Below are positions 21,784 to 29,489 of a DNA stretch of 42,779 nucleotides, piece after piece. Numbering within the stretch: position 1 is the stretch's first letter; each line of letters opens with the position of its first letter. A model generated the notes under the pieces. The model was not told the DNA's origin and searched no databases. It was given only the letters and a program-made list of their open reading frames with translations. Position numbers and translations under genes: made by a program. The stretch spans positions 1 to 42,779 of the forward strand of contig SVIB01000014.1 of the NCBI GenBank assembly GCA_015055505.1, read 5' to 3'. The DNA comes from Clostridiales bacterium (lineage in GTDB: Bacteria; Bacillota; Clostridia; Christensenellales; Borkfalkiaceae).

Positions 21784-23480
21784 TACATTCTCTCCGGAAC
21801 TTTAATTCCTAAAAGTTTTAACGAGTTAGTTATAACGGTAAGAGTTGCCTTACAAATATCCAAACGGAAACTCTCGGTGTTTTGCTCCTCGCCAATTATT
21901 TTACAGTTGAAATAGAACTTATTAAACAGCGAGGCAACCTCTATCGCATATCTCGTAATAAAGAACGGCTCTAACCTCTCCGCCGACGATTTTACAACCT
22001 CTGGGAAGTTAGAAAGTGCGGCTATAAGTTGATATTCGTCCTCATTTACGTCTTTTACAGTATAGTTAGACGGCTCTCCTCCCTTTCTCAAAACGCTCTT
22101 AATTCTCGCTGCGGTATACTGAACGTAAGGTCCGGTTTCTCCGTCAAAATTAAGTATCTTTTCATAACTGAAAGCAATATCTTTTATCTTGCTGTTAGAA
22201 AGAGCCCCGAAAATTACCGCGCCCGTTCCTACCATTTTTGCAATATTTTCCTTATCTTCAAGGTCAGGATTTTTACTCTCGATAACGGCAAGACACTTTT
22301 CGTGACATTTTTTAAGAACGTCCTCTAAAAGAACTACCGTGCCGTGACGGGTACTCATTGCGACTTGATTTCCGTTTTCATCCAATAGTGAAACCATTCC
22401 GTAAGCAACGTGCACCATATCCTTTGCCCAGTCTTTACCCATCAATTCAAGAACTTTGAATATTTGTTTAAAGTGGAGATTTTGTTGATATGCAACAACG
22501 TACAAGCATTTATCAAAATCGTAGGTCGCTTTTCTATATAAAGCAGCCGCTAAATCTCTCGTTGCGTAAAGCGACGCTCCGTCCGAACGAAGAATAAGAC
22601 ACGGGGGCATATTATATTCTTCAAGGTCAACTATTTTTGCACCCTCGCTCTCTTTTAAAATTCCTTTTTCGGTAAGTTCGTCAATTACCGGTTGCATCTT
22701 ATCGTTATAGAAACTTTCGCCTGCATAGGAATCAAACTTTATATCGAGTTCGGTATAAATCTTATCGACTTCTTTTAAAGTAATATCTTTAAACCAGTTA
22801 AAGAGTTTATTACACTCTTCGTCGCCTTGCTCGATAAGTTTAAAATATCTTCTCGCCTCGTCGTCCATAGCGGGATTATTTTCACTTTCTGCGTGATAAC
22901 GAACGTATAGGCGGTTTAATTCCTTAATTCCGCCCTCTTCGATATCCTCTTTTTTGCCCCAGTTTTTATAGGCGTAAATGAGTTTACCGAACTGCGTACC
23001 GTAGTCGCCAAGGTGATTTATACCAACAGTATTATATCCCAAAAATTCAAAAATACGGTAAAGCGCGCCACCTATAACGGTAGTTGAAAGGTGTCCTATG
23101 TGGAAGGGTTTAGCGACGTTTATAGACGAATAGTCTATACAAACGGTTTTTCCTTCGCCAATGTTTCCTCTGCCGTAATTTTCACCCTCGGCTAAGATTT
23201 TAGACAAACTTTCCTTGACGAGCCCTTCACGGTTTACTCTAAAATTAAGGTAACCGTTTACCGCCTCAACCTTTGAAATTACCTCGTCGCAAACGAATTG
23301 CTCGCACAGTTCGTTTGCAATCATAACGGGGGATTTTCGCATAGTTTTAGCAAACTTAAAACAAGGAAGGGCGTAATCACCCATATTTTTTTCGGGGGGA
23401 ACGGCAATCGCCGAAACGATTTCTTCCGTGGGGACACCAAATGCGCTTAATTTTTCTGCAATGTAACTTTTATAATCCAT
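21783..23480 (-). CDS. argS: Arginyl-tRNA synthetase
   Basis: This 565-residue class I synthetase starts with the ArgRS-specific N-terminal additive domain (residues 1 to about 110). The HIGH-type motif KPFHIGHLSTT, the MSTRHGTVVLLEDVL segment (ArgRS version of KMSKS), and the C-terminal DALR anticodon-binding domain (ending ...LLGIKVPERM) follow. It charges tRNA-Arg with arginine and needs the tRNA for activation. AAAGG precedes the ATG. It is the first gene of a three-gene minus-strand operon. Confidence 0.97.
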   Translation of the reverse strand: MDYKSYIAEKLSAFGVPTEEIVSAIAVPPEKNMGDYALPCFKFAKTMRKSPVMIANELCEQFVCDEVISKVEAVNGYLNFRVNREGLVKESLSKILAEGENYGRGNIGEGKTVCIDYSSINVAKPFHIGHLSTTVIGGALYRIFEFLGYNTVGINHLGDYGTQFGKLIYAYKNWGKKEDIEEGGIKELNRLYVRYHAESENNPAMDDEARRYFKLIEQGDEECNKLFNWFKDITLKEVDKIYTELDIKFDSYAGESFYNDKMQPVIDELTEKGILKESEGAKIVDLEEYNMPPCLILRSDGASLYATRDLAAALYRKATYDFDKCLYVVAYQQNLHFKQIFKVLELMGKDWAKDMVHVAYGMVSLLDENGNQVAMSTRHGTVVLLEDVLKKCHEKCLAVIESKNPDLEDKENIAKMVGTGAVIFGALSNSKIKDIAFSYEKILNFDGETGPYVQYTAARIKSVLRKGGEPSNYTVKDVNEDEYQLIAALSNFPEVVKSSAERLEPFFITRYAIEVASLFNKFYFNCKIIGEEQNTESFRLDICKATLTVITNSLKLLGIKVPERM

Positions 23481-23611
23481 ACTTCGCCTTTAAAAATTTA
23501 ATTTATATCTTAATTTTAACATAAAATAAAAAATACCGCAACAAAAGTATTGTACAATTTATCAAATTTGTGATAGAATAGTTATGTAATAACTATTTTG
23601 GAGATGAAAAA

Positions 23612-24709
23612 ATGAAATTAGGCGTTGTAGGACTTCCTAACGTTGGAAAATCCACCTTGTTTAATGCTATCACTCACGCGGGTGCGCAAGCCGCAAACTT
23701 CCCTTTTTGTACTATCGAGCCTAACGTAGGCGTCGTTGCCGTTCCCGACGAAAGATTACCTAAACTTGCAAGTTTATATAACTGTAAAAAAATTACCCCA
23801 GCAACTATTGAATTCGTAGATATTGCAGGGCTTGTTAAAGGCGCGTCAAAAGGCGAAGGTCTTGGAAATAAATTCCTTTCGCATATTAGAGAAGTTGACG
23901 CTATCGTACACGTAGTAAGATGTTTTGAGGACGAAAACGTTACTCACGTCGAAGATACCGTCGACCCTATTAGAGATATTGGAATTATCAACCTTGAACT
24001 TATACTCGCCGATATGGAAAGCGTACAAAAGCGCTACGATAAGGCTTTTGGTATGATAAAGTCGGGGGATAAGAAATATAAAATTGAATCCGACCTTTTA
24101 AGAAGAATATTAGACAGATTAGAGGCTGAAAAACCCGTTAGAGGTATTGAACTTAACGAGGACGAGCAAAAGTACGTTGACGGACTTTTCCTCTTGACAT
24201 CAAAGCCCGTAATTTACGCCGCTAACGTTTCAGAAAGCGATATGGGAAAGGCTGACGAAGAAATCCCGCTCGTTATGAAAGTTAAAGAGTTCGCAAAAAC
24301 CGAAAACAGCGAAACGCTTACTATTTGCGCAAGAACTGAAGAGGAAATTTCCGAACTTGACGCTGAAGAGGCGCAAATGTTTTTAGAAGACTTAGGACTT
24401 AAAGAAAGCGGTCTTAACAGACTCGTAAAAGCCTCGTATAAACTTTTAGGACTTATCAGTTATCTTACGGCGGGCGAACCCGAAACAAGGGCTTGGACTA
24501 TTAAAGAGGGAACGAAAGCGCCTCAAGCCGCAGGAAAAATTCATACCGATTTTGAAAAGGGATTTATAAGAGCGGAATGTGTAGACTGGCAAGTTTTACT
24601 TGAATGCGGAAGTTACACTAAAGCAAAGGAACTTGGAAAAGTCCGTTCCGAAGGAAAAGAATACGTAATGAAAGACGGCGACGTCGTCCTCTTTAGATTT
24701 AACGTTTAG
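23612..24709 (+). CDS. ychF: Redox-regulated ATPase YchF (Obg-like GTPase fold)
   Basis: This 365-residue protein has G1 GLPNVGKST (7-15), a Thr-containing switch ([14 protein letters not shown]), G3 [20 protein letters not shown], and an N-x-x-E region in place of NKxD (AANVSESD), as typical of YchF, which prefers ATP. The coiled-coil insertion and the C-terminal TGS domain ([31 protein letters not shown]) are complete. It is associated with ribosomes and stress response. It has a GGAG site and a TTGTAC-18-TAGAAT-like promoter. A repeat element begins on its stop codon. Confidence 0.97.
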   Translation: MKLGVVGLPNVGKSTLFNAITHAGAQAANFPFCTIEPNVGVVAVPDERLPKLASLYNCKKITPATIEFVDIAGLVKGASKGEGLGNKFLSHIREVDAIVHVVRCFEDENVTHVEDTVDPIRDIGIINLELILADMESVQKRYDKAFGMIKSGDKKYKIESDLLRRILDRLEAEKPVRGIELNEDEQKYVDGLFLLTSKPVIYAANVSESDMGKADEEIPLVMKVKEFAKTENSETLTICARTEEEISELDAEEAQMFLEDLGLKESGLNRLVKASYKLLGLISYLTAGEPETRAWTIKEGTKAPQAAGKIHTDFEKGFIRAECVDWQVLLECGSYTKAKELGKVRSEGKEYVMKDGDVVLFRFNV

Positions 24710-24766
24710 GGCAACCTTACGTTGGGAGCGTGACGCTCCACCCGATTTGCTACCGCCACAGTTCAT
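24709..24766. repeat. GCAAC/TTGC hairpin repeat, copy 1
   Basis: The 58 bases run from GGGCAAC to GTTCAT. They contain a GGAGCGT-G-ACGCTCC palindrome inside an outer GCAA/TTGC pair, followed by TACCGCCAYAGTTCAT. Copy 2 starts 98 bases further on with four differences. Confidence 0.75.
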
Positions 24767-24806
24767 AGAACCCACAAAAATAATTTTACATGGCAAAAAA
24801 ATTTTT

Positions 24807-24864
24807 GGGCAACGTGACATTGGGAGCGTGACGCTCCACCCGATTTGCTACCGCCATAGTTCAT
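24807..24864. repeat. GCAAC/TTGC hairpin repeat, copy 2
   Basis: It matches copy 1 at 54 of 58 bases. All differences lie in the outer arms and one spacer base; the inner palindrome is identical. Confidence 0.75.
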
Positions 24865-24977
24865 TCTTTTATTGTCTTTCTTGAGCAACGAAGTTGCGAT
24901 AAAATCTTTCTTTATTTCATTAAGACTCTATCACTTCGCTATCGCTCGTTCCAGAGTGTCAGCAAATTGAGATTGTA

Positions 24978-25022
24978 AAAAGTCCCCGAATAGGTCGTTA
25001 ATCGACCTATTCGGGGACTTTT
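24978..25022. terminator. Left bracketing hairpin of the XRE/CFI-box cassette
   Basis: Perfect 20-base arms (24978-24997 and 25003-25022) enclose TTAAT. A and T tails on both sides make it a bidirectional terminator. It is placed to end the minus-strand cassette genes and recurs unchanged at 26122-26165. Confidence 0.9.
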
Positions 25023-25029
25023 ATATTTG

Positions 25030-25254
25030 TTAATAAGTATATCTATAACAGTTTGATAGCAAGTTTGAACTATTATTGCCTGCACCTACAAGAGCAGGTA
25101 TAATCAAACAAAAAATACCTACAATTATAAAAAACATTGCTAGTTCTTCTAATTCATAATAAAAACAAATACACATAGCAATTACGCATCCAATAATAAT
25201 TATTACATGATATTGCGCAATAAACGTAATAAAAGATAAGATGTTGACAATCAT
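25030..25254 (-). CDS. Small two-helix membrane protein of the XRE cassette
   Basis: This 74-residue, very hydrophobic protein starts one base after the stop of the cysteine-rich gene (TAA-T-ATG), so it is translationally coupled. Two membrane segments span roughly residues 4-32 and 36-57, separated by YYELEEL. A polar tail follows (GAGNNSSNLLSNCYRYTY). I do not recognise the family. Position and coupling suggest it works with the cysteine-rich protein at the membrane. Base composition is lower in GC than flanking housekeeping genes, fitting a separate origin of the cassette. Confidence 0.65.
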   Translation of the reverse strand: MIVNILSFITFIAQYHVIIIIGCVIAMCICFYYELEELAMFFIIVGIFCLIIPALVGAGNNSSNLLSNCYRYTY

Positions 25255-25255
25255 A

Positions 25256-25765
25256 TTATAATTCCTTATCTAACGTTTCAACCATTTCTTTATACAAATT
25301 TAAAGCATCTTCATGCTTATTTTCCTTTAAGAAAACTATACACTTTTTAACTTTCTCATATATGTAACCGTAATACTTTTCTTTATCATTTGAAATTTCT
25401 ATTTTTGCAACAATATTTGGAGCAACTTCATAATATCTTTTAACTAATGCTTTTCCTTCTTCTGTCTTACTTAAAACGTCATCTCTAAATTGTCTTAATA
25501 CGGTTAACTCCTCACAATCGTCATCCTTACCCATATATTCAACGCAGGCAGACGTTAAATAACAATTCGACCTTGATCCCGTATAACCAGAACTTTCAGG
25601 CGTATATGCTTGTGAAAAATTTGCACATGAGGCATTCGGATCAATTTTTAAATACTTTTCACGCCCGAATATATCACGTGTTGTATTTAATCTGCAATAC
25701 CAATCACCAAAAGCCCCGCCCACTTTTTCTGCATACATACAATTTTTACATTTATTGTCGTCCAT
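25256..25765 (-). CDS. Cysteine-rich protein with CFI-box-like C-terminal domain
   Basis: An AAGGAG site seven bases before the ATG at 25765 fixes the start; the frame runs seven codons longer without support. The N-terminal part of the 169-residue product holds C6, C9, C24 and C47, spaced like a metal-binding motif (KCKNCMYAE...WYCRL...SCANF). The C-terminal part, CYLTSACVEYMGKDDDCEELTVLRQFRDDVLSKTEEGKALVKRYYEVAPNIV, is a helical module I recall from clostridial 'CFI-box-CTERM' proteins. Its function is unknown. It is first gene of a two-gene operon repressed, by inference, by the divergent XRE protein. There is no signal peptide. Confidence 0.7.
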   Translation of the reverse strand: MDDNKCKNCMYAEKVGGAFGDWYCRLNTTRDIFGREKYLKIDPNASCANFSQAYTPESSGYTGSRSNCYLTSACVEYMGKDDDCEELTVLRQFRDDVLSKTEEGKALVKRYYEVAPNIVAKIEISNDKEKYYGYIYEKVKKCIVFLKENKHEDALNLYKEMVETLDKEL

Positions 25766-25787
25766 TTTATTCTCCTTGTATACCATT

Positions 25788-25805
25788 CAAGTCTTAAAAG
25801 ACTTA
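25788..25805. promoter_or_regulatory. XRE operator 1 (CAAGTCT-4-AGACTTA)
   Basis: This 18-base inverted repeat lies between the minus-strand promoter and the start of the cysteine-rich gene. It shares arms with operators 2 and 3. Confidence 0.7.
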
Positions 25806-25815
25806 ACTTTTCTTA

Positions 25816-25844
25816 ATTATATCAAGTCTTTTTAGACTTGTCAA
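25816..25844 (-). promoter_or_regulatory. Consensus promoter of the cysteine-rich gene with operator in the spacer
   Basis: On the minus strand a perfect TTGACA (25844-25839) and a perfect TATAAT (25821-25816) are 17 bases apart. The spacer is filled by operator 2, the classical position for a repressor. Confidence 0.85.
25823..25840. promoter_or_regulatory. XRE operator 2 (CAAGTCT-4-AGACTTG)
   Basis: A perfect 7+4+7 inverted repeat. It overlaps the promoter of the cysteine-rich gene. Confidence 0.75.
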
Positions 25845-25859
25845 GTATTTTTAGACTTA
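25842..25859. promoter_or_regulatory. XRE operator 3 (CAAGTAT-4-AGACTTA)
   Basis: A slightly degenerate third copy one base from operator 2. It is just upstream of the -10-like TATAAT (25867-25872) of the XRE gene, so it probably mediates autorepression. Confidence 0.7.
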
Positions 25860-25878
25860 TTTTATATATAATTATTGT

Positions 25879-26079
25879 ATGAAATTTCAAGATAGATTAA
25901 AAGAATTAAGAACACAATTGAGTTTGAGTCAAATGGAATTATCAAAAGCCACGGGAATAAGTCAATCGGCAATAGCCAAATGGGAACTTGGCAAAACTGA
26001 GCCGACCGCGTCTGCAATAATTACGCTTGCGTTATTTTTCAATGAAAGTAGCGACTATTTGCTTGGCATTATTGACTAA
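25879..26079 (+). CDS. Minimal XRE-family repressor
   Basis: This 66-residue protein is a complete XRE helix-turn-helix: FQDRLKELRTQLSLSQMELSKATGISQSAIAKWELGKTEPTASAIITLALFFNESSDYLLGI. It has no extra domain. The ATG lies only seven bases after a TATAAT box with no ribosome binding site, so the mRNA may be leaderless or nearly so. It is divergent from the cysteine-rich gene; the 113-base spacer holds three copies of an 18-base inverted repeat, its probable target. Its 3' side has a hairpin identical to that on the far side of the operon. Confidence 0.9.
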   Translation: MKFQDRLKELRTQLSLSQMELSKATGISQSAIAKWELGKTEPTASAIITLALFFNESSDYLLGIID

Positions 26080-26121
26080 AGAAATATTATTAATACAACT
26101 AATCATATTTAAAACTAAAAC

Positions 26122-26165
26122 AAAGTCCCCGAATAGGTCGTTAATCGACCTATTCGGGGACTTTT
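26122..26165. terminator. Right bracketing hairpin of the XRE/CFI-box cassette
   Basis: This hairpin is identical over 44 bases to the left one, including the TTAAT loop. It serves as terminator of the XRE gene. Confidence 0.9.
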
Positions 26166-26222
26166 GTATTATAATATTACTTCTTATTTAAATAAATCCA
26201 CCTTGTTTAAGTACCATAAAAC

Positions 26223-26341
26223 ACTCAAACAAAAGATTTTACACAGTAAAAGATTTTGCTTGAAAAGGCAACGTGACGTTGCATCCTTGTTGCTACCGCC
26301 ATAGTTCATAGTTTATCTAAAATACTCAAACAAAAGATTTT
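26223..26341. repeat. Direct repeats ACTCAAACAAAAGATTTT flanking a GCAAC-type repeat
   Basis: The 18-base sequence occurs at 26223-26240 and 26324-26341. Between them is the third GCAAC-type repeat (26267-26309), sharing TTGCTACCGCCATAGTTCAT with the copies at 24.7-24.9 kb; here the inner palindrome is GCAACGT-G-ACGTTGC. Confidence 0.65.
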
Positions 26342-26353
26342 GTATGAAAAGGG

Positions 26354-26425
26354 GCAACCGATTGTAAAGTCTTACCGTTTGTCGATAGGCAAACGGTGGA
26401 CAATAAATCGTGTTGCGACGCCGTG
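26354..26425. repeat. Cruciform-like repeat with ACCGTTTG/CAAACGGT hairpin
   Basis: GCAAC-GATTGT at the left can pair with ACAAT-AATC-GTTGC at the right. Inside is a perfect eight-base hairpin. The outer ends match the GCAAC family while the inner hairpin differs. Confidence 0.5.
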
Positions 26426-26459
26426 ACACTCCACCCTATCATAGCCTTGTTCAAGAATG

Positions 26460-26537
26460 TTTTAAAGGGTTAGAAACGAGGTTGCCAAGGCTCGTGAGCC
26501 CGAAAAGATTTGGTAGACCTTGTCGGTCAGCAACGTA
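26460..26537. repeat. Structured interspersed repeat, unit 4 (3' truncated)
   Basis: It contains TTTAAAGG-TTAGAAAC, the AGGCTCGTGAGCC hairpin, GGTAGACC-TTGTC-GGTC and then runs into a GCAACGT-A-ACGTTGC palindrome of the other repeat family. It looks like a junction of the two families. Confidence 0.65.
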
Positions 26538-26571
26538 ACGTTGCATCCTTATACCACTTTGTTTAAGTACA

Positions 26572-26696
26572 TTAAAGGCTTAGAAACAAGCAAGACAAGG
26601 CTCACTTTGTGTTACAAGACACAATAGACCTCTGTGGTCATTGGGGTTTGGAACACAAAGTAGAAACGCAGTATTGCGCCGTTTATAAGCCTTTAA
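26572..26696. repeat. Structured interspersed repeat, unit 3
   Basis: The ends pair (TTAAAGGCTTA at 26572-26582 with TAAGCCTTTAA at 26686-26696). Inside, CTTTGTGTT (26605-26613) pairs with AACACAAAG (26652-26660), then CAAT-A-GACC-TCTGT-GGTC-ATTG forms the core hairpin. It ends two bases before the stop codon of the Glu-rich gene. Confidence 0.75.
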
Positions 26697-26698
26697 AA

Positions 26699-28285
26699 TT
26701 AATCCTTTCTATTAATAATATTTATATCTATTTCCATTCCAAGATTTCCGTCATTGCCCTTTTCGACGGTTATCTTGCCGGTCTTTTCGTCTTTGATAAC
26801 TTTCTTGTATTTTCCGCCGACGATTATACCGTTAATATCAAAACTGTACTTTTCTCTATCTATTATGTATGGTTTTACAAGTTCAGCAGTTTCGTCGTCT
26901 ACGTATCCTACGTGGTGACACGCTTTCATATCCCAATCGTAAACGTAAACTTTAACTTTGTCGCCGTCAAGAAGTATACCCGTGCGCTTAAATTCTTGGT
27001 CAGCGTATTCGTAAACTATATCGTTTTCATACTCCTCTTTAAGCTCGCTCATCTTAAGTCCGTCGAACTTATCAAGGTATCCAAGTTTTACGCCTTGCTT
27101 AATTTCCGCATCCAATATCGCTTTAACTTTTATTTTTTCGTCGTTAGTCTTGTCAGTGCCAAGTACGGTCGTCGTATGCGAGAATATTACGTCGTTTGGA
27201 CGGTAAATAAGTTTACGCGCTCTTTTCGTGCAAATATTAGCCAAAATCTCGTCAAGGTTTTGCGGAGCAGTAAGAGTAAACTCTTCTTTTTTGGGTTTTT
27301 CCTCTACTTTCTCTTCCTCTTCAACCTCTTCTTCGATATCCTCTTCAACCGCCTCGGCAGTTTCGGCTACCGCAATTTCTTCTTCAACCTCTTCGGGCTG
27401 TTCTTCTACGGTTTCAGCGATTTCCTCTACCGTTTCTTCAGTTTTAACTTCAGTTGCCGAAATTTCGTCTATATCTTCGGTTACGGTTTCTTCAACGACT
27501 TCTTCGGGTTGTTCTTCTTCAGCCGTTTCTTCAATTACCTCTTCCGCGCTTTCTTCAACGGGAGTTTCTTCGACTTCTTCAACTTCTTCCGCAACCTCTT
27601 CGGTTTCCTCTACCGTAGGCTCTTCAACGGCTTCAGTCTCTTCTACAGCCTCGGCAAGTTCTTCAACCTCTTCGGCGCTACCGTCTAAACTGCCCTCTTC
27701 CATAAGCGCAGTTTCCTGTTCTTCTTCGCTCATTTCAAGAGGAACTTCGTCAAGAGTTTCTTCGGTAACTTCTTCCTCTTCAACTTCTTCTACTATTTCT
27801 TCAGCAGTTTCTTCCGCAGTTTCTTCAGTTATCTCTTCGGGTTGTTCTTCAACCGTTTCAGTCGTATCAGTCGTTTCTTCCTGAGCAACCTCTTCTTCGG
27901 CAATCTCTTCAACCGCAGTTTCTTCAACTACTTCCTCAACCGTTTTTTCCTCTTGAATTTCCTCGGTTTCAACCTCTTCAACAGTTTCTACAACCTCTTC
28001 TTCGGCAATCTCTTCAACCGCAGTTTCTTCAATTACTTCCTCAACCGTTTCTTCCGCTTGGGTTTCCTCGGTTTCAATCTCTTCAGCAGTTTCTTCTATT
28101 GCCTCTTCGGTTTCGGTTACGGTAACCTCTTCATAAACGGGAGTAACTTCTTCGTAGGTTACAACGGTTTCTTCAACTTCTTCGGGTTGATTTATTATCT
28201 TTTTCTCATTATAATCGTAATCTTTTTTTACGGTACGGATTTTTGGTCTTTTTCTCTTTATTTGTTTATTGGAAAAATTTGCCAT
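26699..28285 (-). CDS. Glu/Val/Thr-rich low-complexity protein with conserved C-terminal domain
   Basis: This 528-residue protein has a basic N-terminus (NKQIKRKRPKIRTVKKDYDYNEKK), then about 320 residues dominated by E, V and T with imperfect repeats. The clearest is a 35-residue unit (VEEV-EETAVEEIAEEEV...) occurring twice in tandem with a DNA period of 105 bases. The last ~190 residues are ordinary (FTLTAPQNLDEILANICTKRARKLIYRPNDV... to NIINRKD) and contain GDKVKVYVYDWDMKACHHVGYVDDETAELVKPYI, which weakly resembles a HIRAN-type module. The acidic part should be disordered. It has its own TTGACA promoter and an AGGAG site. No signal peptide, so cytoplasmic. Function unknown. Confidence 0.8.
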   Translation of the reverse strand: MANFSNKQIKRKRPKIRTVKKDYDYNEKKIINQPEEVEETVVTYEEVTPVYEEVTVTETEEAIEETAEEIETEETQAEETVEEVIEETAVEEIAEEEVVETVEEVETEEIQEEKTVEEVVEETAVEEIAEEEVAQEETTDTTETVEEQPEEITEETAEETAEEIVEEVEEEEVTEETLDEVPLEMSEEEQETALMEEGSLDGSAEEVEELAEAVEETEAVEEPTVEETEEVAEEVEEVEETPVEESAEEVIEETAEEEQPEEVVEETVTEDIDEISATEVKTEETVEEIAETVEEQPEEVEEEIAVAETAEAVEEDIEEEVEEEEKVEEKPKKEEFTLTAPQNLDEILANICTKRARKLIYRPNDVIFSHTTTVLGTDKTNDEKIKVKAILDAEIKQGVKLGYLDKFDGLKMSELKEEYENDIVYEYADQEFKRTGILLDGDKVKVYVYDWDMKACHHVGYVDDETAELVKPYIIDREKYSFDINGIIVGGKYKKVIKDEKTGKITVEKGNDGNLGMEIDINIINRKD

Positions 28286-28323
28286 ATATTCGCTCCTAAT
28301 TTTCGTATATTTCTATTACTGTA

Positions 28324-28353
28324 AGTATATATTATTTCTTTTGCGTTTGTCAA
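28324..28353 (-). promoter_or_regulatory. Promoter of the Glu-rich protein gene
   Basis: On the minus strand a perfect TTGACA (28353-28348) and TATACT (28329-28324) are separated by 18 bases. They lie about 40 bases before the ATG. Confidence 0.7.
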
Positions 28354-28400
28354 TGTTTTTTAAAAATTTGTCTATTCTACCTTAAATTTCACAAACGCTA

Positions 28401-29480
28401 TCAGTCGGGGTTATATTCCTTATTAATAAGTTCGGCGTCTTTAAAATAATTTATTCTCATTGCCGACTTAACTTCGTCTAAGGTCTTAGCGGCAACTTCC
28501 CTTGCCCTTTCGCTACCCTTTCTAAGTATTTCGTACACTGCGGGAATATCTTTTTCGTATTCCTTTCTTCTTGCTCTTATCGGCGTTAAAATTTCTTCTA
28601 AAACGGCGTTTAAAAATCTCTTTACTTTCATATCGCCAAGACCGCCACGGGTATAATGGGCTTTAAGTTCGTCAAGATTTTTATATTCGGGTAAATATTT
28701 TTCAAAATGTCCGTCGGTTGCAAACGCGTCAAGATAGGTAAATACGACGTTCCCTTCAAGTTTGCCGGGGTCGGTAACTTTAATATGGTCGGGATCGGTA
28801 TACATACTCATTACCGCTTGTTTAACCTTTTCGGGAGTATCTGCAAGATAGATACAGTTGCCGAGCGATTTACTCATCTTAGCCTTTCCGTCCGTTCCGG
28901 GGAGTCTTAAACACACCTTTCTTTCGGGGAGAACTGCCTTTGCTTCGACTAAAGTTTCGCCGTAAACAGAGTTAAACTTTCTAACGATTTCGTTAGTTTG
29001 TTCAATCATTGGGAGTTGGTCTTCGCCGACCGGTACGGTGTTTGCCTTAAAAGCGGTTATATCCGCCGCCTGACTTATGGGATAATTGAAAAAGCCAACG
29101 GGAATACTTGCCTCAAAATTACGCATTACAATCTCGTTTTTAACGGTTGGATTACGTTGCAATCTTGAAACGGTAACGAGATTCATATAATAAAATGCAA
29201 GTTCGGTAAGTTCAGGCACTTGTGATTGAATAAATAAAGTTATCTTATCGGGGTCAAGACCGCAAGAGAGGTAGTCTAAAGCAACCTCTATAATATTACT
29301 TCTAACCTTTTCGGGATTTTCAGCGTTATCGGTAAGAGCCTGAGCGTCGGCAATCATAACGTACATTTCGTCAAATTCGCCTTTGTTTTGAATTTCAACT
29401 CTTCTTGAAAGCGAGCCGACGTAATGTCCTACGTGAAGTCTGCCCGTCGGTCTGTCACCCGTTAAAATTATCTTTTTCAT
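28401..29480 (-). CDS. trpS: Tryptophanyl-tRNA synthetase
   Basis: This 359-residue class Ic synthetase has the HIGH motif in [17 protein letters not shown] (8-24, HVGH at 17-20 region) and KMSKS in [14 protein letters not shown]. Tryptophan-pocket segments ([37 protein letters not shown]) are present. It charges tRNA-Trp. It is the last gene of a tight minus-strand run behind whiA with a nine-base gap and has an AGGAG site. No T-box leader is seen, as would be expected if it were regulated alone by tRNA. Confidence 0.97.
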   Translation of the reverse strand: MKKIILTGDRPTGRLHVGHYVGSLSRRVEIQNKGEFDEMYVMIADAQALTDNAENPEKVRSNIIEVALDYLSCGLDPDKITLFIQSQVPELTELAFYYMNLVTVSRLQRNPTVKNEIVMRNFEASIPVGFFNYPISQAADITAFKANTVPVGEDQLPMIEQTNEIVRKFNSVYGETLVEAKAVLPERKVCLRLPGTDGKAKMSKSLGNCIYLADTPEKVKQAVMSMYTDPDHIKVTDPGKLEGNVVFTYLDAFATDGHFEKYLPEYKNLDELKAHYTRGGLGDMKVKRFLNAVLEEILTPIRARRKEYEKDIPAVYEILRKGSERAREVAAKTLDEVKSAMRINYFKDAELINKEYNPD

Positions 29481-29489
29481 TTGATTCTC

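Noticed and set aside
24885..24965. tRNA-like or riboswitch-like fold behind the GCAAC repeats
   Set aside because: There are small hairpins (GCAAC/GTTGC, ACTCT/AGAGT) but no cloverleaf, no T-loop sequence and no CCA end.
26609..27688. Long plus-strand ORF rich in Phe/Tyr/Ser opposite the Glu-rich gene, and further ones at 27228-27884 and 27842-28324
   Set aside because: They are mirror frames of a low-complexity coding region. They lack ribosome binding sites and their composition (poly-Ser/Phe) follows from the antisense of Glu codons.
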